Assembly: GCA_965116115.1 (NCBI GenBank)
Contig: OZ220486.1
Location: 4,030,001 to 4,094,000 of the forward strand
Direction of reading: 5' to 3'
Length of the DNA stretch: 64,000 nucleotides
Origin: JAPOXR01 sp965116115
Lineage (GTDB): Bacteria > Pseudomonadota > Alphaproteobacteria > Rhodobacterales > Rhodobacteraceae
Shown here piece by piece: positions 1 to 8,331 of this stretch. The notes below the pieces were generated by a model. The model had not been told where the DNA came from. It did no database searches and was given only the letters and a program-made list of their open reading frames with translations. A program made the position numbers and the translations under genes. Numbering within the stretch: position 1 is the first letter of the stretch; each line of letters begins with the position of its first letter.

Positions 1-2
1 AA

Positions 3-1523
3 TTCCTCGATCCGTGCCGCGCCCTCCTGGAGCGCGGCTTTCCGCCGCTGGACGGCGCCGCCGTCAACACCGTGACCATGGAGGAACTGTTCGCGTTCTA
101 CGACGAGGCGGCGCAGCGCGGCACGACGGTTTCAGGGGCCGTCGATTCGGCGCAGGCGAAGCTGGCGAAAATATTGGCGGACGCCGCCTCGGCGCGCGCA
201 TCCGACCTGAAAGTCATAGAGAATGACGGTCGCGCGCGCATCCGCATCAAGGTGGCCGGGCGCGAGTTCACCGGCAGCCTGGCTCTGACCGCGGCCGAGG
301 GCAAGAGCGTCATCTCCAGCGTTTTCGACGCCCGCGACGAGGGCACCGGGGACTCGACCGCGATCACCGGCCGCTTCCAGTCATTCAGCGTCAGTCCCGG
401 CACGCAGCGCCTCCGGCTGCCGGCCGGCGTCATCAAGATGCGCGGCCAGCGCGGATTCCATGAACAGGCCGCCGGCCTCGGCGACCACATGGTGCTGCGC
501 CTGTTCTACTCCGATGCCGCCCAAAGGGAGACAGCGACGCTGGAAGCGCTCGGTTTCGACGCCGAAGTGCAGACGGCCCTGGAGCGGGCACGCGCCAAAC
601 TGGCCGGCGGCGTCATCATCGCCGGGGCCACCGGCGACGGCAAGTCCACCACTCTCGTTCGTTGCCTGCAGACCCTGTACGAGGAGCATCTTCGGAACAT
701 TTCCATCGTCACCATCGAGGATCCCGTCGAATACCGCATCAACGGCGATGGAATCATTCAGATTCCGGTGCGTTCCGCCGGCGACGCGGCGGAGCGCACC
801 GCCGCCTTCCGGCAGGCACTGATGCATTTCGTGCGAATCAATCCCGATGTCGGGGCGATCTCGGAAATCCGGGACGCGGAAGCCGCCAAGGAGGCGCTTC
901 AGTTCATCGACACCGGCCACCAGGTCTGGACGACCATCCACGGTTCGACCGCGAACGGGATTCTCTTCCGGCTCATCGAGATGGGAATACCGCCGGAGGA
1001 ACTGTGCAAGCCGGGATCAATCGAACTGCTGATGAAACAGTCGCTGGCGCCGATTCTCTGCGACTGCGCCCGCCCGGCAGCCGATGCGAAAACACACAAG
1101 GAAAGGCACGTAGGCGAGCAGATCTCCCGGCTGGATGCAGATCCGGAGCGCATACGGCTGCGCAACGTCGAGGGATGCCCGGAATGCCGCCCCGCCACTG
1201 ACGACGCCGTCGCCGTCGCCGCCTGGACCGGCTACCGGCGGCAGACCGCGGTCGCCGAGATCATCATTCCGGACGCGGCCTATTTTGAAGCCGTGCGCCG
1301 CCGCGACAGTTTCGCCGCCCTTAACCACTGGCTGACACCTGCCGCCTCCGGAGGCCTCGGCGGCACATCGCTGGACGTGAAGCTGACGCGGCTGGTGCTC
1401 GACGGACGGCTGGACCCATGCGACGCTGTCCGCAAGGGGGTAGACATCCAAAAGGTGGATATTGAACGTCTGCATGACCGCCCGCCCGGCATTGCCCGCC
1501 TGCGGTCGGTGGCGGCGTCATGA
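3..1523 (+). CDS. PilQ-like GspE-family ATPase of a thin (conjugative) type IV pilus, 5' partial
   Basis: Secretion/pilus ATPase that would power pilus extension or retraction at the inner membrane. Numbering from the in-frame GTG at 72: Walker A GATGDGKST near residue 185, an Asp-box segment VTIEDPVEYR, a Walker B region NPDVGAISEIRD near 257-268 (the usual GEIRD is SEIRD here), and a His-box with TTIHG. Two cysteine pairs, LCDC near 330 and GCPEC near 370, form a likely zinc module. The frame stays open to the left edge and looks coding there (FLDPCRALLERGFPPLDG), so the true start probably lies outside the window; GTG at 72 or ATG at 78 are fallbacks. It overlaps the next gene by an ATGA junction, as expected for a PilQ-PilR pair of R64-type thin-pilus operons. 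The family call is firm; the PilQ assignment rests on context. Confidence 0.82.
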   Translation, partial: FLDPCRALLERGFPPLDGAAVNTVTMEELFAFYDEAAQRGTTVSGAVDSAQAKLAKILADAASARASDLKVIENDGRARIRIKVAGREFTGSLALTAAEGKSVISSVFDARDEGTGDSTAITGRFQSFSVSPGTQRLRLPAGVIKMRGQRGFHEQAAGLGDHMVLRLFYSDAAQRETATLEALGFDAEVQTALERARAKLAGGVIIAGATGDGKSTTLVRCLQTLYEEHLRNISIVTIEDPVEYRINGDGIIQIPVRSAGDAAERTAAFRQALMHFVRINPDVGAISEIRDAEAAKEALQFIDTGHQVWTTIHGSTANGILFRLIEMGIPPEELCKPGSIELLMKQSLAPILCDCARPAADAKTHKERHVGEQISRLDADPERIRLRNVEGCPECRPATDDAVAVAAWTGYRRQTAVAEIIIPDAAYFEAVRRRDSFAALNHWLTPAASGGLGGTSLDVKLTRLVLDGRLDPCDAVRKGVDIQKVDIERLHDRPPGIARLRSVAAS

Positions 1524-2563
1524 TCCGCGACCGGCTGCACCGGGCGGGCTTCGGCCTGCGGGTGCGCGCCGAGGTCTGGCAGACCTTGGCCGATTTCAGC
1601 GCCACCGGGCTGGAGTTGGGAGCGGCGATTGAAACCACGGCGGCCATCTACCGCGACCGCGGCGACCGAAGCGTGGCGCACATCCTCGGAGAACTGCGGC
1701 GGTCTCTGGGCGCCGGCGCGATGCGCCCGGCAATCATGCGCTACGCGCCCGATGACGCGCTTATGTTTTCCGGCGAAGGGCGGATCGAGGCGGCGCCGAT
1801 GTTCGCCGGGGCCGCGAAAATCGCACGCGGGCGGCTGACGCTGCGGCGCGCGGTCCGTTCGGCGCTGGCCGGGCCGCTGCTGGCTGTTCTGGCGTTGGTC
1901 GGGCTGTACTACATTCTGGGCGCGTCGCTGTTTCCGGCTGTCCGGGAGCTGGCGCCGCCGGAACGCTGGCCGCTGTACGCCAAGGTGATCCACGTCATCG
2001 CCGGCGGCGTTCACGATCATATCCTGATCGCGGCTCCGTCGGCGGCGGCGCTGGTCTTCGGCGTCGCCCTCAGCACGCGCTACTGGTACGGTCCGGGACG
2101 CGCCTTGGCCGACCGCGTTCCGCCCTGGTCGCTGTACCGCATGCAGACCGGTCTGATGTTTCTGATGCTGCTCGTCGAGAGCGGCAAGATGGGCCGGAAT
2201 CTGAACACCGCCTGGCTGTTGGAACTGGCGCGGCTCTCCAACCCCTACGTCCGCGACCGGATCGGAGCCATTGCCCGAAGGGCCGGCAACGACCCTGCGG
2301 GAATCGGCGCGGCAGCGATGAGCTGCGGCAACGGCTGGCCGGCCCCGGCCCTTAACACGGCCCTGGCCGCCTACTGCCGGCAGGAAAACTGGCTGCGGAA
2401 TTTCTCGGCCTATCTCGACCGCTGGATGGAACGGGCGGACGAACGCGCCAGAGCCGCCGCCGCCTTGGCAAACTACATCCTGCTCTCGGCGGTGGCCGGA
2501 TCGCTCATCGGCGCATTGCTGACCATATTCGGACTGCTGCAGGAGGTGCAGCGCGGTTACTGA
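1520..2563 (+). CDS. PilR/GspF-family inner-membrane pilus assembly protein
   Basis: Polytopic platform protein of a type IV pilus or type II secretion machine. The 347-residue product has hydrophobic segments near residues 115-138, 160-180 and 317-338, with cytoplasmic helical parts between them. This is the GspF/PilC fold arrangement in the short single-protein form seen in PilR of conjugative thin pili. The ATG at 1520 overlaps the upstream ATPase stop (ATGA), so the two are translationally coupled. It ends 4 nt before the convergent stop of the prepilin peptidase. Sequence identity to PilR cannot be measured here; the call rests on topology, length and being directly downstream of the ATPase. 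Confidence 0.75.
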   Translation: MIRDRLHRAGFGLRVRAEVWQTLADFSATGLELGAAIETTAAIYRDRGDRSVAHILGELRRSLGAGAMRPAIMRYAPDDALMFSGEGRIEAAPMFAGAAKIARGRLTLRRAVRSALAGPLLAVLALVGLYYILGASLFPAVRELAPPERWPLYAKVIHVIAGGVHDHILIAAPSAAALVFGVALSTRYWYGPGRALADRVPPWSLYRMQTGLMFLMLLVESGKMGRNLNTAWLLELARLSNPYVRDRIGAIARRAGNDPAGIGAAAMSCGNGWPAPALNTALAAYCRQENWLRNFSAYLDRWMERADERARAAAALANYILLSAVAGSLIGALLTIFGLLQEVQRGY

Positions 2564-2566
2564 CGG

Positions 2567-3088
2567 TCAGAACAGCAGGAGCAGACCGGCAGGGGGACAG
2601 GCCGGCAAAGCGGCGGGAATTGCGCAGCGGCGGAACGGACGACCGCGCCTTCGCGCTGAGCAAAAGGTGAAGGCCATGCCCAAGGCCGCGTTGGCGACCG
2701 CCCAGGCCGGCAGCCCGTTGATGCCGACAAGGAAGCCGCACAGCGCGTACAGGAACCGGTCGCCCTGCCCGAGCGCCGAGGGTTTGACGCGGCTGATCAA
2801 CAAAGCCATGGTGAGGCCCGCGGCGCCTCCGAGCAGCGAGCCGGGCCAGTCGCCTTCGAGATCAGCGAACACGGCTCCCGCCGTCGCGGCTGCGGCGCAG
2901 AACCAAGGGTCGATTTCCCAGCGCCGCAGATCATGCCAGACAATGCCGGCAAGCGCCGACACGGCCACCGCCGCGGCGAGTATCCGCATCTCCGCTTCGG
3001 TCCAGTTCCCGCCTGCGAATGCCGCCAGCTGCCGGAATTCCTCAAGGATCATGGCCCGGTGTCTGGCATACGCGATCCGGCGGGGCAA
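2567..3088 (-). CDS. Prepilin peptidase, A24 family (short PilU/TadV-like form)
   Basis: Membrane aspartyl peptidase that cleaves type IV prepilin leaders after glycine. The two catalytic-Asp regions are visible: HDLRRWEIDP after the first transmembrane helix, and the GxGD-type LGQGDRFLY further on. Several hydrophobic helices follow. At about 170 residues it lacks the methyltransferase domain of PilD, as is usual for Tad and conjugative-pilus peptidases. Starts at 3088, 3052 or 2992 are possible and no Shine-Dalgarno sequence decides between them. It runs convergent to the PilR-like gene and would process the three RRRG-LSLA(E/G) prepilin-like proteins encoded at 17.9-21.6 kb. Confidence 0.8.
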   Translation of the reverse strand: MPRRIAYARHRAMILEEFRQLAAFAGGNWTEAEMRILAAAVAVSALAGIVWHDLRRWEIDPWFCAAAATAGAVFADLEGDWPGSLLGGAAGLTMALLISRVKPSALGQGDRFLYALCGFLVGINGLPAWAVANAALGMAFTFCSARRRGRPFRRCAIPAALPACPPAGLLLLF

Positions 3089-3143
3089 CCGGATTCACCC
3101 GCCGGACCCGCGGCCTCTATCGATCGTCCGCATTGCGGCCGAT

Positions 3144-3602
3144 TTAGACGCTGTGTGCTTCGCAGACGCCTTGGAGAAAATCCCGCTGGCCGCCATGACT
3201 TGGATGCCGTACGCTGATAACTTCGATGTCGAAACCTGAAAGAGCGACTTGCGCGTTCCGTCCGATCGCGATCAACCGCTTCGGCGTCAACGTCTGATTC
3301 AGGTCGTTGATAAACGGCAGGGAAGCGTCACGGTCGGCCCGCGTATGGCAGCGATCAGAAAATTCGTTTTCCGACTCATGCGGATGAAACGGAAAGACGT
3401 TCCAGAGAAAGACCGGGTTGAATACCTCTCGGAGGTCGGCGGTCGGCTTGAGGACTGTCCTTGAGGGGCGGCGGCAGCAGCAATGCTGCTGCCACTGTTC
3501 CGCATCGGTCACATCGGTTTCAAAACGATCGAAAGGTCGCCAATAAAGCTGATCGGCCGTCTCGTTCCAAGCTGTGTGGATGCTCCTGTTGCTTGTCAAC
3601 AA
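3144..3602 (-). pseudogene. Uracil-DNA glycosylase superfamily protein, N-terminus lost
   Basis: Only the C-terminal half is recognisable, roughly 3144-3425. It reads FLWNVFPFHPHE, then an HT-rich stretch, then PKRLIAIGRNAQVAL, and finally VRHPSHGGQRDFL, a combination typical of a family of small UDG-like proteins. The N-terminal glycosylase motif that binds the uracil pocket is absent, and the upstream 60 residues (with CCCRRPSRT) do not resemble the family, so a frameshift or deletion near 3425 is likely. It lies between the pilus genes and the BREX fragment and is probably part of the same inserted defence-type DNA. Inactive as it stands. Confidence 0.6.
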
Positions 3603-3686
3603 AAAAGGATTAAGCTACACGGCGACGGGGCTGCTCAACATAGGGAACAAGCTCTGAGGCCATGATCGGCGAAAAGGACTAGCGCG

Positions 3687-5495
3687 ATGTACCAGACCGG
3701 CGGAACGATAAAGGAAACCCTGGATCAGATCAGAGGCGTGCCATTCGTATTGCCGGCGATCCAGCGGGAGTTCGTCTGGAAGCCCGCGCAAATCTGCAAG
3801 TTCTATGACAGTCTTATGCAGGGCTACCCCTTCGGCACCTTTCTTTATTGGCAGGTTGCCCGTGAGAATGCGGGGAAGTTCAAGTTCTACGAGTTCATGC
3901 GGCACTATCATGAACTCAATAATCCGCATTGTGCCCCAATCGAAGATACAGCCACCGGCCCATTGACAGCCGTTCTTGACGGCCAGCAGCGCTTGACCGC
4001 GCTGAATATCGGCTTGCGCGGAAGCATGGCCTGGAAGCTGCCGAACAAGCGATGGAAAAATGCGAGCGCTTTCCCCAAGCGCACCCTGTATCTAGACCTT
4101 TTGAGCGGAGGAACACCCGACGAAAACGGGATCAGGTACCGCTTTGCTTTTCTCTACACAGAACAGCTATCGCAGCAAGGCGAATGCCGGTGCTGGTTCC
4201 CCGTGCCCTTGATCATGGAGATGAAGGGTGCGCCTGCAATGCTGAAGTGGCTCAACGAGCGGCTTCCGCAGGACAAGACAGATCACGCCTTGGAAGTCCT
4301 GGATCAGCTCTTTCAGGTTACACACAACCGTCACTTGGTCGCCTACTATGAAGAGAAGGGGCAAGAACTCGAAAAGGTGCTGAACATCTTCATCCGCATG
4401 AATAGCGGCGGGACGGTTCTGTCTTATTCCGACCTGCTTCTGTCCATCGCCGTCGCTCAGTGGGACAAGCACGACGCACGCGATGAGATTCATACCCTTG
4501 TTATTGAGCTGAACCGTATTGGTGACGGATTTGATTTTTCCAAGGACCTGGTGCTCAAGGCCGGTCTTATGCTGAGCGACATCGGCAATGTCGGCTTCAA
4601 AGTCGAGAACTTCAACCAAGCAAACATGGCTATCTTTGAAAGAAAGTGGACGAGCGTCAAAGATGCGCTCTTGCTAACCGTTCAGCTTCTGTCCTTATTT
4701 GGGTTCAACGGAAAGACTATCAGTGCCGACAGTGCCATCCTGCCCATCGCCTACTACCTGCATAGGAGTGGTCTCGATGAAACCTATCTGACCCGTACTT
4801 CGCACGAGGCCGACCGTGAAGCCATTCGCAAATGGTTCATCAGGAGCCTTCTGAAGGCATCGGGCATTTGGGGCAGTGGTCTTGATACGCTTCTAACGGC
4901 GCTTCGGGAGGTAATACGGCAACATGGTAAAGATCAATTCCCTTACGCAAAACTGCACGAGGCAATGACACGCCGCGGCAAGTCAATCGGCTTCGTGCCC
5001 GAAGAGATCGAAGAACTAGCGGACATGAAATTCGGGGATAAGAGGCTCTTTGCGCTCCTGTCATTCATCTTCCCGTTCATCAAACACGGGCATACTTTTC
5101 ATGTCGATCACGTGTTCCCCAAGGGTCGATTCCCAACGCCGAGTCGTCCCAAGGTCGAGTTTGATGACGCCACTGTCCTCAAACTGACTGATAAGTCAGA
5201 CCGGCTCGGGAACCTTCAGCTTCTTCTCGGGCCGATCAACAACGAGAAGCGCAAGAAGATGCCGCTTGAGTGGATCAAGGAAACTTTTCCGAAAGAGGAA
5301 GATCAAGCACTTTACGTCCATCAACACATGCTGTCGGGTTTATCGAATGATCTGAAGGATTTCCCGGAATTCTACGACCAACGGCGCGAAGTTCTCAGAG
5401 AGCGGATTGGCAAAGTCTTGGGTAGTCAGGCTTCCGCCAAGGCAGATTCTGCAATTGATGACGTTGCCTCCAGTGAGGTCGCCGATGGATTCTAG
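3687..5495 (+). CDS. BrxU/GmrSD-like DUF262-DUF1524 type IV restriction protein
   Basis: Predicted nucleotide-dependent nuclease against modified DNA. The DUF262 (GmrS-like, ParB/Srx fold) part shows LPAIQREFVW near residue 20 and DGQQRLTAL near 96. The C-terminal part has an HNH/DUF1524-type core, HVDHVFPKGRF near 471, followed by SDRLGNLQLL and PINNEKRKK near 505-525. At 602 aa it is a fused GmrSD protein like BrxU. The start ATG is preceded by AAGGA. Its stop overlaps the start of a pglZ fragment, the arrangement expected of a BREX operon carrying brxU just before pglZ. Codon use is visibly less GC-biased than in neighbouring genes, which suggests recent transfer. All key motifs look intact, so it may still work alone. 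Confidence 0.78.
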   Translation: MYQTGGTIKETLDQIRGVPFVLPAIQREFVWKPAQICKFYDSLMQGYPFGTFLYWQVARENAGKFKFYEFMRHYHELNNPHCAPIEDTATGPLTAVLDGQQRLTALNIGLRGSMAWKLPNKRWKNASAFPKRTLYLDLLSGGTPDENGIRYRFAFLYTEQLSQQGECRCWFPVPLIMEMKGAPAMLKWLNERLPQDKTDHALEVLDQLFQVTHNRHLVAYYEEKGQELEKVLNIFIRMNSGGTVLSYSDLLLSIAVAQWDKHDARDEIHTLVIELNRIGDGFDFSKDLVLKAGLMLSDIGNVGFKVENFNQANMAIFERKWTSVKDALLLTVQLLSLFGFNGKTISADSAILPIAYYLHRSGLDETYLTRTSHEADREAIRKWFIRSLLKASGIWGSGLDTLLTALREVIRQHGKDQFPYAKLHEAMTRRGKSIGFVPEEIEELADMKFGDKRLFALLSFIFPFIKHGHTFHVDHVFPKGRFPTPSRPKVEFDDATVLKLTDKSDRLGNLQLLLGPINNEKRKKMPLEWIKETFPKEEDQALYVHQHMLSGLSNDLKDFPEFYDQRREVLRERIGKVLGSQASAKADSAIDDVASSEVADGF

Positions 5496-5760
5496 CGAAA
5501 TCAGGTCAAGCCTAGACCGGCTTTTTGCACACGGTGCCCCGATCGTCTACTGGCGCGACGAAGACGGTGAGTTTGAGGAAATACTACTGGCACTCGATCT
5601 GGAAGGTGTCGCGCTTCCGAAACTCGCCGAACACTGCGCCGCTTCGAGCAGCGTGCGAAGATTGCGCCGTCGCACGGCCGGGGCGTCCGAACGGTCACGG
5701 AGCGGACAGCGATTAGCAGAGAGACTGAAGACGTTTTCGAAACGGATCGAACGGAGGTAA
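5485..5760 (+). pseudogene. pglZ 5' fragment (BREX), truncated
   Basis: The ATG at 5485 overlaps the stop of the BrxU-like gene by 11 bp. The first ~50 residues, including APIVYWRDEDGEFEEIL and LALDLEGVALPKL, match the N-terminus of BREX PglZ proteins (an aromatic followed by D-x-DGEFEE). After about 5640 the similarity stops and the sequence becomes an Arg-rich run to a stop at 5760; full PglZ is about 800 residues. The break marks the right edge of the imported BREX piece, before the IcmT gene on the other strand. No pglX, brxC or brxL is present in the window. Confidence 0.6.
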
Positions 5761-5865
5761 CGGATAAAGGTCTGAGGATTCATCGCGGCAACAGCTCCCG
5801 AGTCATTCTTATCCGCCTATGTCGAGATGGAGGCCCGCACGGCAGTTGTTCCGCAGCCGACGTCC

Positions 5866-6282
5866 TCAACGCGGCTCTTTCCCGCCACTCGCTGCTGCGG
5901 CAAGCTTCTTGAGGCGATGGTCCGCGCGGCGCTGCCAGCGCGGCGGCGGCACCGGCCGTAAAAGGGCCGGATCCCAGCGCCGGCCGTCGCGGCATTCGTC
6001 GGCAAAGGACACCGCCGGGCGCGGGCGGCGGATCGTCGCCCGGCGACGGCGGCCGGCAAGGGCGGAGCGGACTGCTCTGCCAGCGGCGGGAGCGCTCAGG
6101 CCGCGCCGTTCGGCCCAGAGGGCTGCCAGCAGAGACACCGCAAGAAGCAACACGGTCCACAGCCTGAAATGCAGCAGCACGAGACCGGCCAGCGGCGCGA
6201 GGCGGGCATCCCAGATCAGCATCCGCGCAGGTAACATCGTCGCCCGCCAGTACAGGCGGCGGCCATAGATTCCCCGGCTCAC
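5866..6282 (-). CDS. IcmT/TraK-family type IVB secretion protein
   Basis: Small inner-membrane component of I-type (Dot/Icm-like) conjugation systems. An N-terminal aromatic and basic stretch is followed by an IWDAR motif, two closely spaced hydrophobic segments around LAPLAGLVLLHFRLWTVLLL and LLAALWAERRG, and a cytoplasmic basic LAGRRR region. These are the family hallmarks. It is 138 aa, longer than Legionella IcmT (about 86), with an Arg/Pro-rich tail that may be a read-on extension. Its ATG overlaps the stop of the DotB-like ATPase by 4 bp, matching the traJ-traK order of IncI1 plasmids. Confidence 0.7.
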   Translation of the reverse strand: MSRGIYGRRLYWRATMLPARMLIWDARLAPLAGLVLLHFRLWTVLLLAVSLLAALWAERRGLSAPAAGRAVRSALAGRRRRATIRRPRPAVSFADECRDGRRWDPALLRPVPPPRWQRRADHRLKKLAAAASGGKEPR

Positions 6283-7457
6283 GCTATTGATCCCGAATGC
6301 TCGGCGTCCGCGGCGGGAAGGGCGGCAAGATCAACGGCGAAGGGCCGCAGATGCGTATCCGAGGGAGTCGCCGCCGCCAAGGCCCGCCGGAGCCGTTCCG
6401 GCCAAGTTTCCGCCGGCAGGTTCGCAAGCTCGCTGCGCAGGGCGGGAACCAGCGCCGCGACCTCGCGCAGAGGATGCCGGTCAAGACCTGAAGCGGCGGC
6501 CAGTCTCTGGGCGACACCGGCGCGGAAAGTCTGAAGGATGTCTACGGCCGCCGCTTTCCGCCCGCCCTCCGCCGCAAGCAAGGCCGCGAGGCGGCGGAAT
6601 ATCTCAGGCACGTCGCCGGCGTGCAGCGTCGTGTAGACCAAGTGGCCTGTCATTGCGGCATCGACCGCCGCGCGGGCAGTCTCCGAATCACGCACTTCTC
6701 CTATAACCACGATGTCTGGGGAACGGCGCAGGGCCGAGCGGACGCCGGCGGCGAAGCTCTCGACATGCATGCCGACCTCCGACTGGCCGATGGAAGATCC
6801 CGCGCGTGCCGCGGCAGGCAGATCCGAATAGTTGAATTCGATCGGGGCTTGGACATCGATGATCTTGACCCGCCGCTCCGTCATATGCTGCCTGACCAAT
6901 GCCGCCAAGGTGGTCGATTTGCCCTGGCCGGTGGCGCCGGCCACGATCACCAAGCCGTCAGGCGGGCTCAGCAACGGCCAGAGCGCGGCGTCGAGACCGA
7001 CATCGTCCAGTGTCGGCGTCACCGAAGGCAGCGCGCGCAGGCTGATCTCCGTTCCGCGCCCGCCGCGCTGCGAGAGAATGCCGGTGGCATTCACCCGGAA
7101 GCGCTGACGCCGTCGCCTGGTCACCGGCACCTCCCAGCTGAAATCCAGGATATGACGCGCCGCCAGCAGGGCCGAGGCCGACTCGGAGGCGTAGACGAAG
7201 GTCAACAGGCCGTCGATCTCGGAGGGCGTCAACGGCCGGATCCCGATTTGGAAACGGCGTCCGGAAATCTGGCAGCGCGGCGGCTGATCGGTTTGCAGGG
7301 TGAGGTCGGATGCGCCCGCCGCTACGCAGTTGACGGCCAGTTGTCGCAAATCTCCAGGCGTATAGACGGCTGGCTCGGTCTCCAGAGCTGACCAGCGATC
7401 CCGGGCCGGATCGGGCGGCGGCCGCCGCTGCGGAGAACAGAAGCGGGACCAGGTCAA
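6279..7457 (-). CDS. DotB/TraJ-type secretion ATPase
   Basis: Cytoplasmic hexameric ATPase of type IVB secretion/conjugation. Visible motifs are Walker A GATGQGKST at residues 174-182, an Asp-box IDVQAPIEF, Walker B DIVVIGEVRDSET at 248-260, and the His-box GHLVYTTLHAGD from 271. The length of 392 aa fits DotB (about 377). A TTG start is used, overlapping the stop of a short upstream frame (TTGA). It is coupled by ATGA to the downstream IcmT-like gene. The DotD and DotC genes that normally precede dotB are not recognisable upstream, so the secretion gene set seen here is incomplete. Confidence 0.82.
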   Translation of the reverse strand: MTWSRFCSPQRRPPPDPARDRWSALETEPAVYTPGDLRQLAVNCVAAGASDLTLQTDQPPRCQISGRRFQIGIRPLTPSEIDGLLTFVYASESASALLAARHILDFSWEVPVTRRRRQRFRVNATGILSQRGGRGTEISLRALPSVTPTLDDVGLDAALWPLLSPPDGLVIVAGATGQGKSTTLAALVRQHMTERRVKIIDVQAPIEFNYSDLPAAARAGSSIGQSEVGMHVESFAAGVRSALRRSPDIVVIGEVRDSETARAAVDAAMTGHLVYTTLHAGDVPEIFRRLAALLAAEGGRKAAAVDILQTFRAGVAQRLAAASGLDRHPLREVAALVPALRSELANLPAETWPERLRRALAAATPSDTHLRPFAVDLAALPAADAEHSGSIA

Positions 7458-7549
7458 TTGCCGTCCGGACGGAAGCCGGTCTCCCGACTCTCTCGCTTCA
7501 GGCGGGCGTAAAGATCCAGTGACGGATCCGCCTTCACCGACTCAGTCAT
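7454..7549 (-). CDS. Short frame coupled to the DotB-like gene, unrecognised
   Basis: A 31-residue frame from ATG 7549 (MTESVKADPSLDLYARLKRE...) ends in a TGA that overlaps the TTG of the ATPase gene. The frame is open further upstream to about 7610 (Pro/Ala/Ser-rich) without a better start. It could be the 3' end of a lost upstream transfer gene or a small leader that couples translation. No family is recognised. Confidence 0.25.
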   Translation of the reverse strand: MTESVKADPSLDLYARLKRESRETGFRPDGN

Positions 7550-7739
7550 TGTCGGGGATTCGCCCGGCTTGCGTCCGGATGGCTTCGCTGACTGAACAGG
7601 CACGGCGGCGGACGGCGATGCCGGAGCTTCCGGCCGGCTGAAAGCCGGGCAGTCTCACTCATTCAGGGCCGCATCCGCTGCTCCGTCTCGTCAGGCAGGG
7701 GCTTCAGACCGGCGGCGGCAGCGAAGTTTCGTGTTCTTC

Positions 7740-8331
7740 TCAGGCAAGTTGTTTCTCCGTTAGCAACGTATTGATCTCCCAAGTCAGGAAAACCACTCGG
7801 GCATTCCGGCGGGGCGGCGGCCGGAATGCCGTCTTCTGCGGCGCCCGCGCGGCCTCGAAGGCACCCTGCCGGACAACCGACCGCATTAACATTGTCTTCA
7901 GACCGCTCTCGGAAGCCGCCGCCAGCATCTCGCGCGTCAGACGAACGCGCTGGTGACGTCGGCTGCGCCCGCACGTGATCCGTAAGACGCGGCAAAGTGG
8001 CGGGATCCGATACGGCCGCCGCCTCCGCTGTCGGCCGGCAGGCGCCGCCGGCCGTGTCACAGAACGCTCTGTCAACAGGCAGCGCGGCATTCTCAGCGTT
8101 AACCAGAAGGGTGGCAGCGAATCGACCGGCGGCGGAGCGGCGCCGAAGCAGTTCCTGGATTCCGAAGGGACCGGCGGTAACTTCCGGCAAGCACCAGATA
8201 TGAAACCAGCGCGCCGCCGTCGCATGCGGGTCAAGATCAAGGAGAACCGTCCAGACGCGGCCGGCCATAGCGGCAGCCGGCGCCCGCGTTCCCGTACCGC
8301 CCTTCGGACTGACGATAGAGATGATTTTCAT
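7740..8331 (-). pseudogene. ParA/MinD-family ATPase pseudogene
   Basis: Starts MKIISIVSPKGGTG, but the P-loop Lys-Thr is replaced (KGGTGTRAP instead of KGGTGKT). The second motif LLDLDPHATAARWF is clear, and so is DTAGGACRPTAEAAAVSDP in the middle. After about 7990 the family C-terminus continues in a different frame (VRLTREMLAAASESGLKTMLMRSVVRQGAFEAARA), so at least one frameshift has occurred. ParA proteins of this short type segregate plasmids or conjugative elements. The gene cannot bind ATP normally and is dead. Confidence 0.68.
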
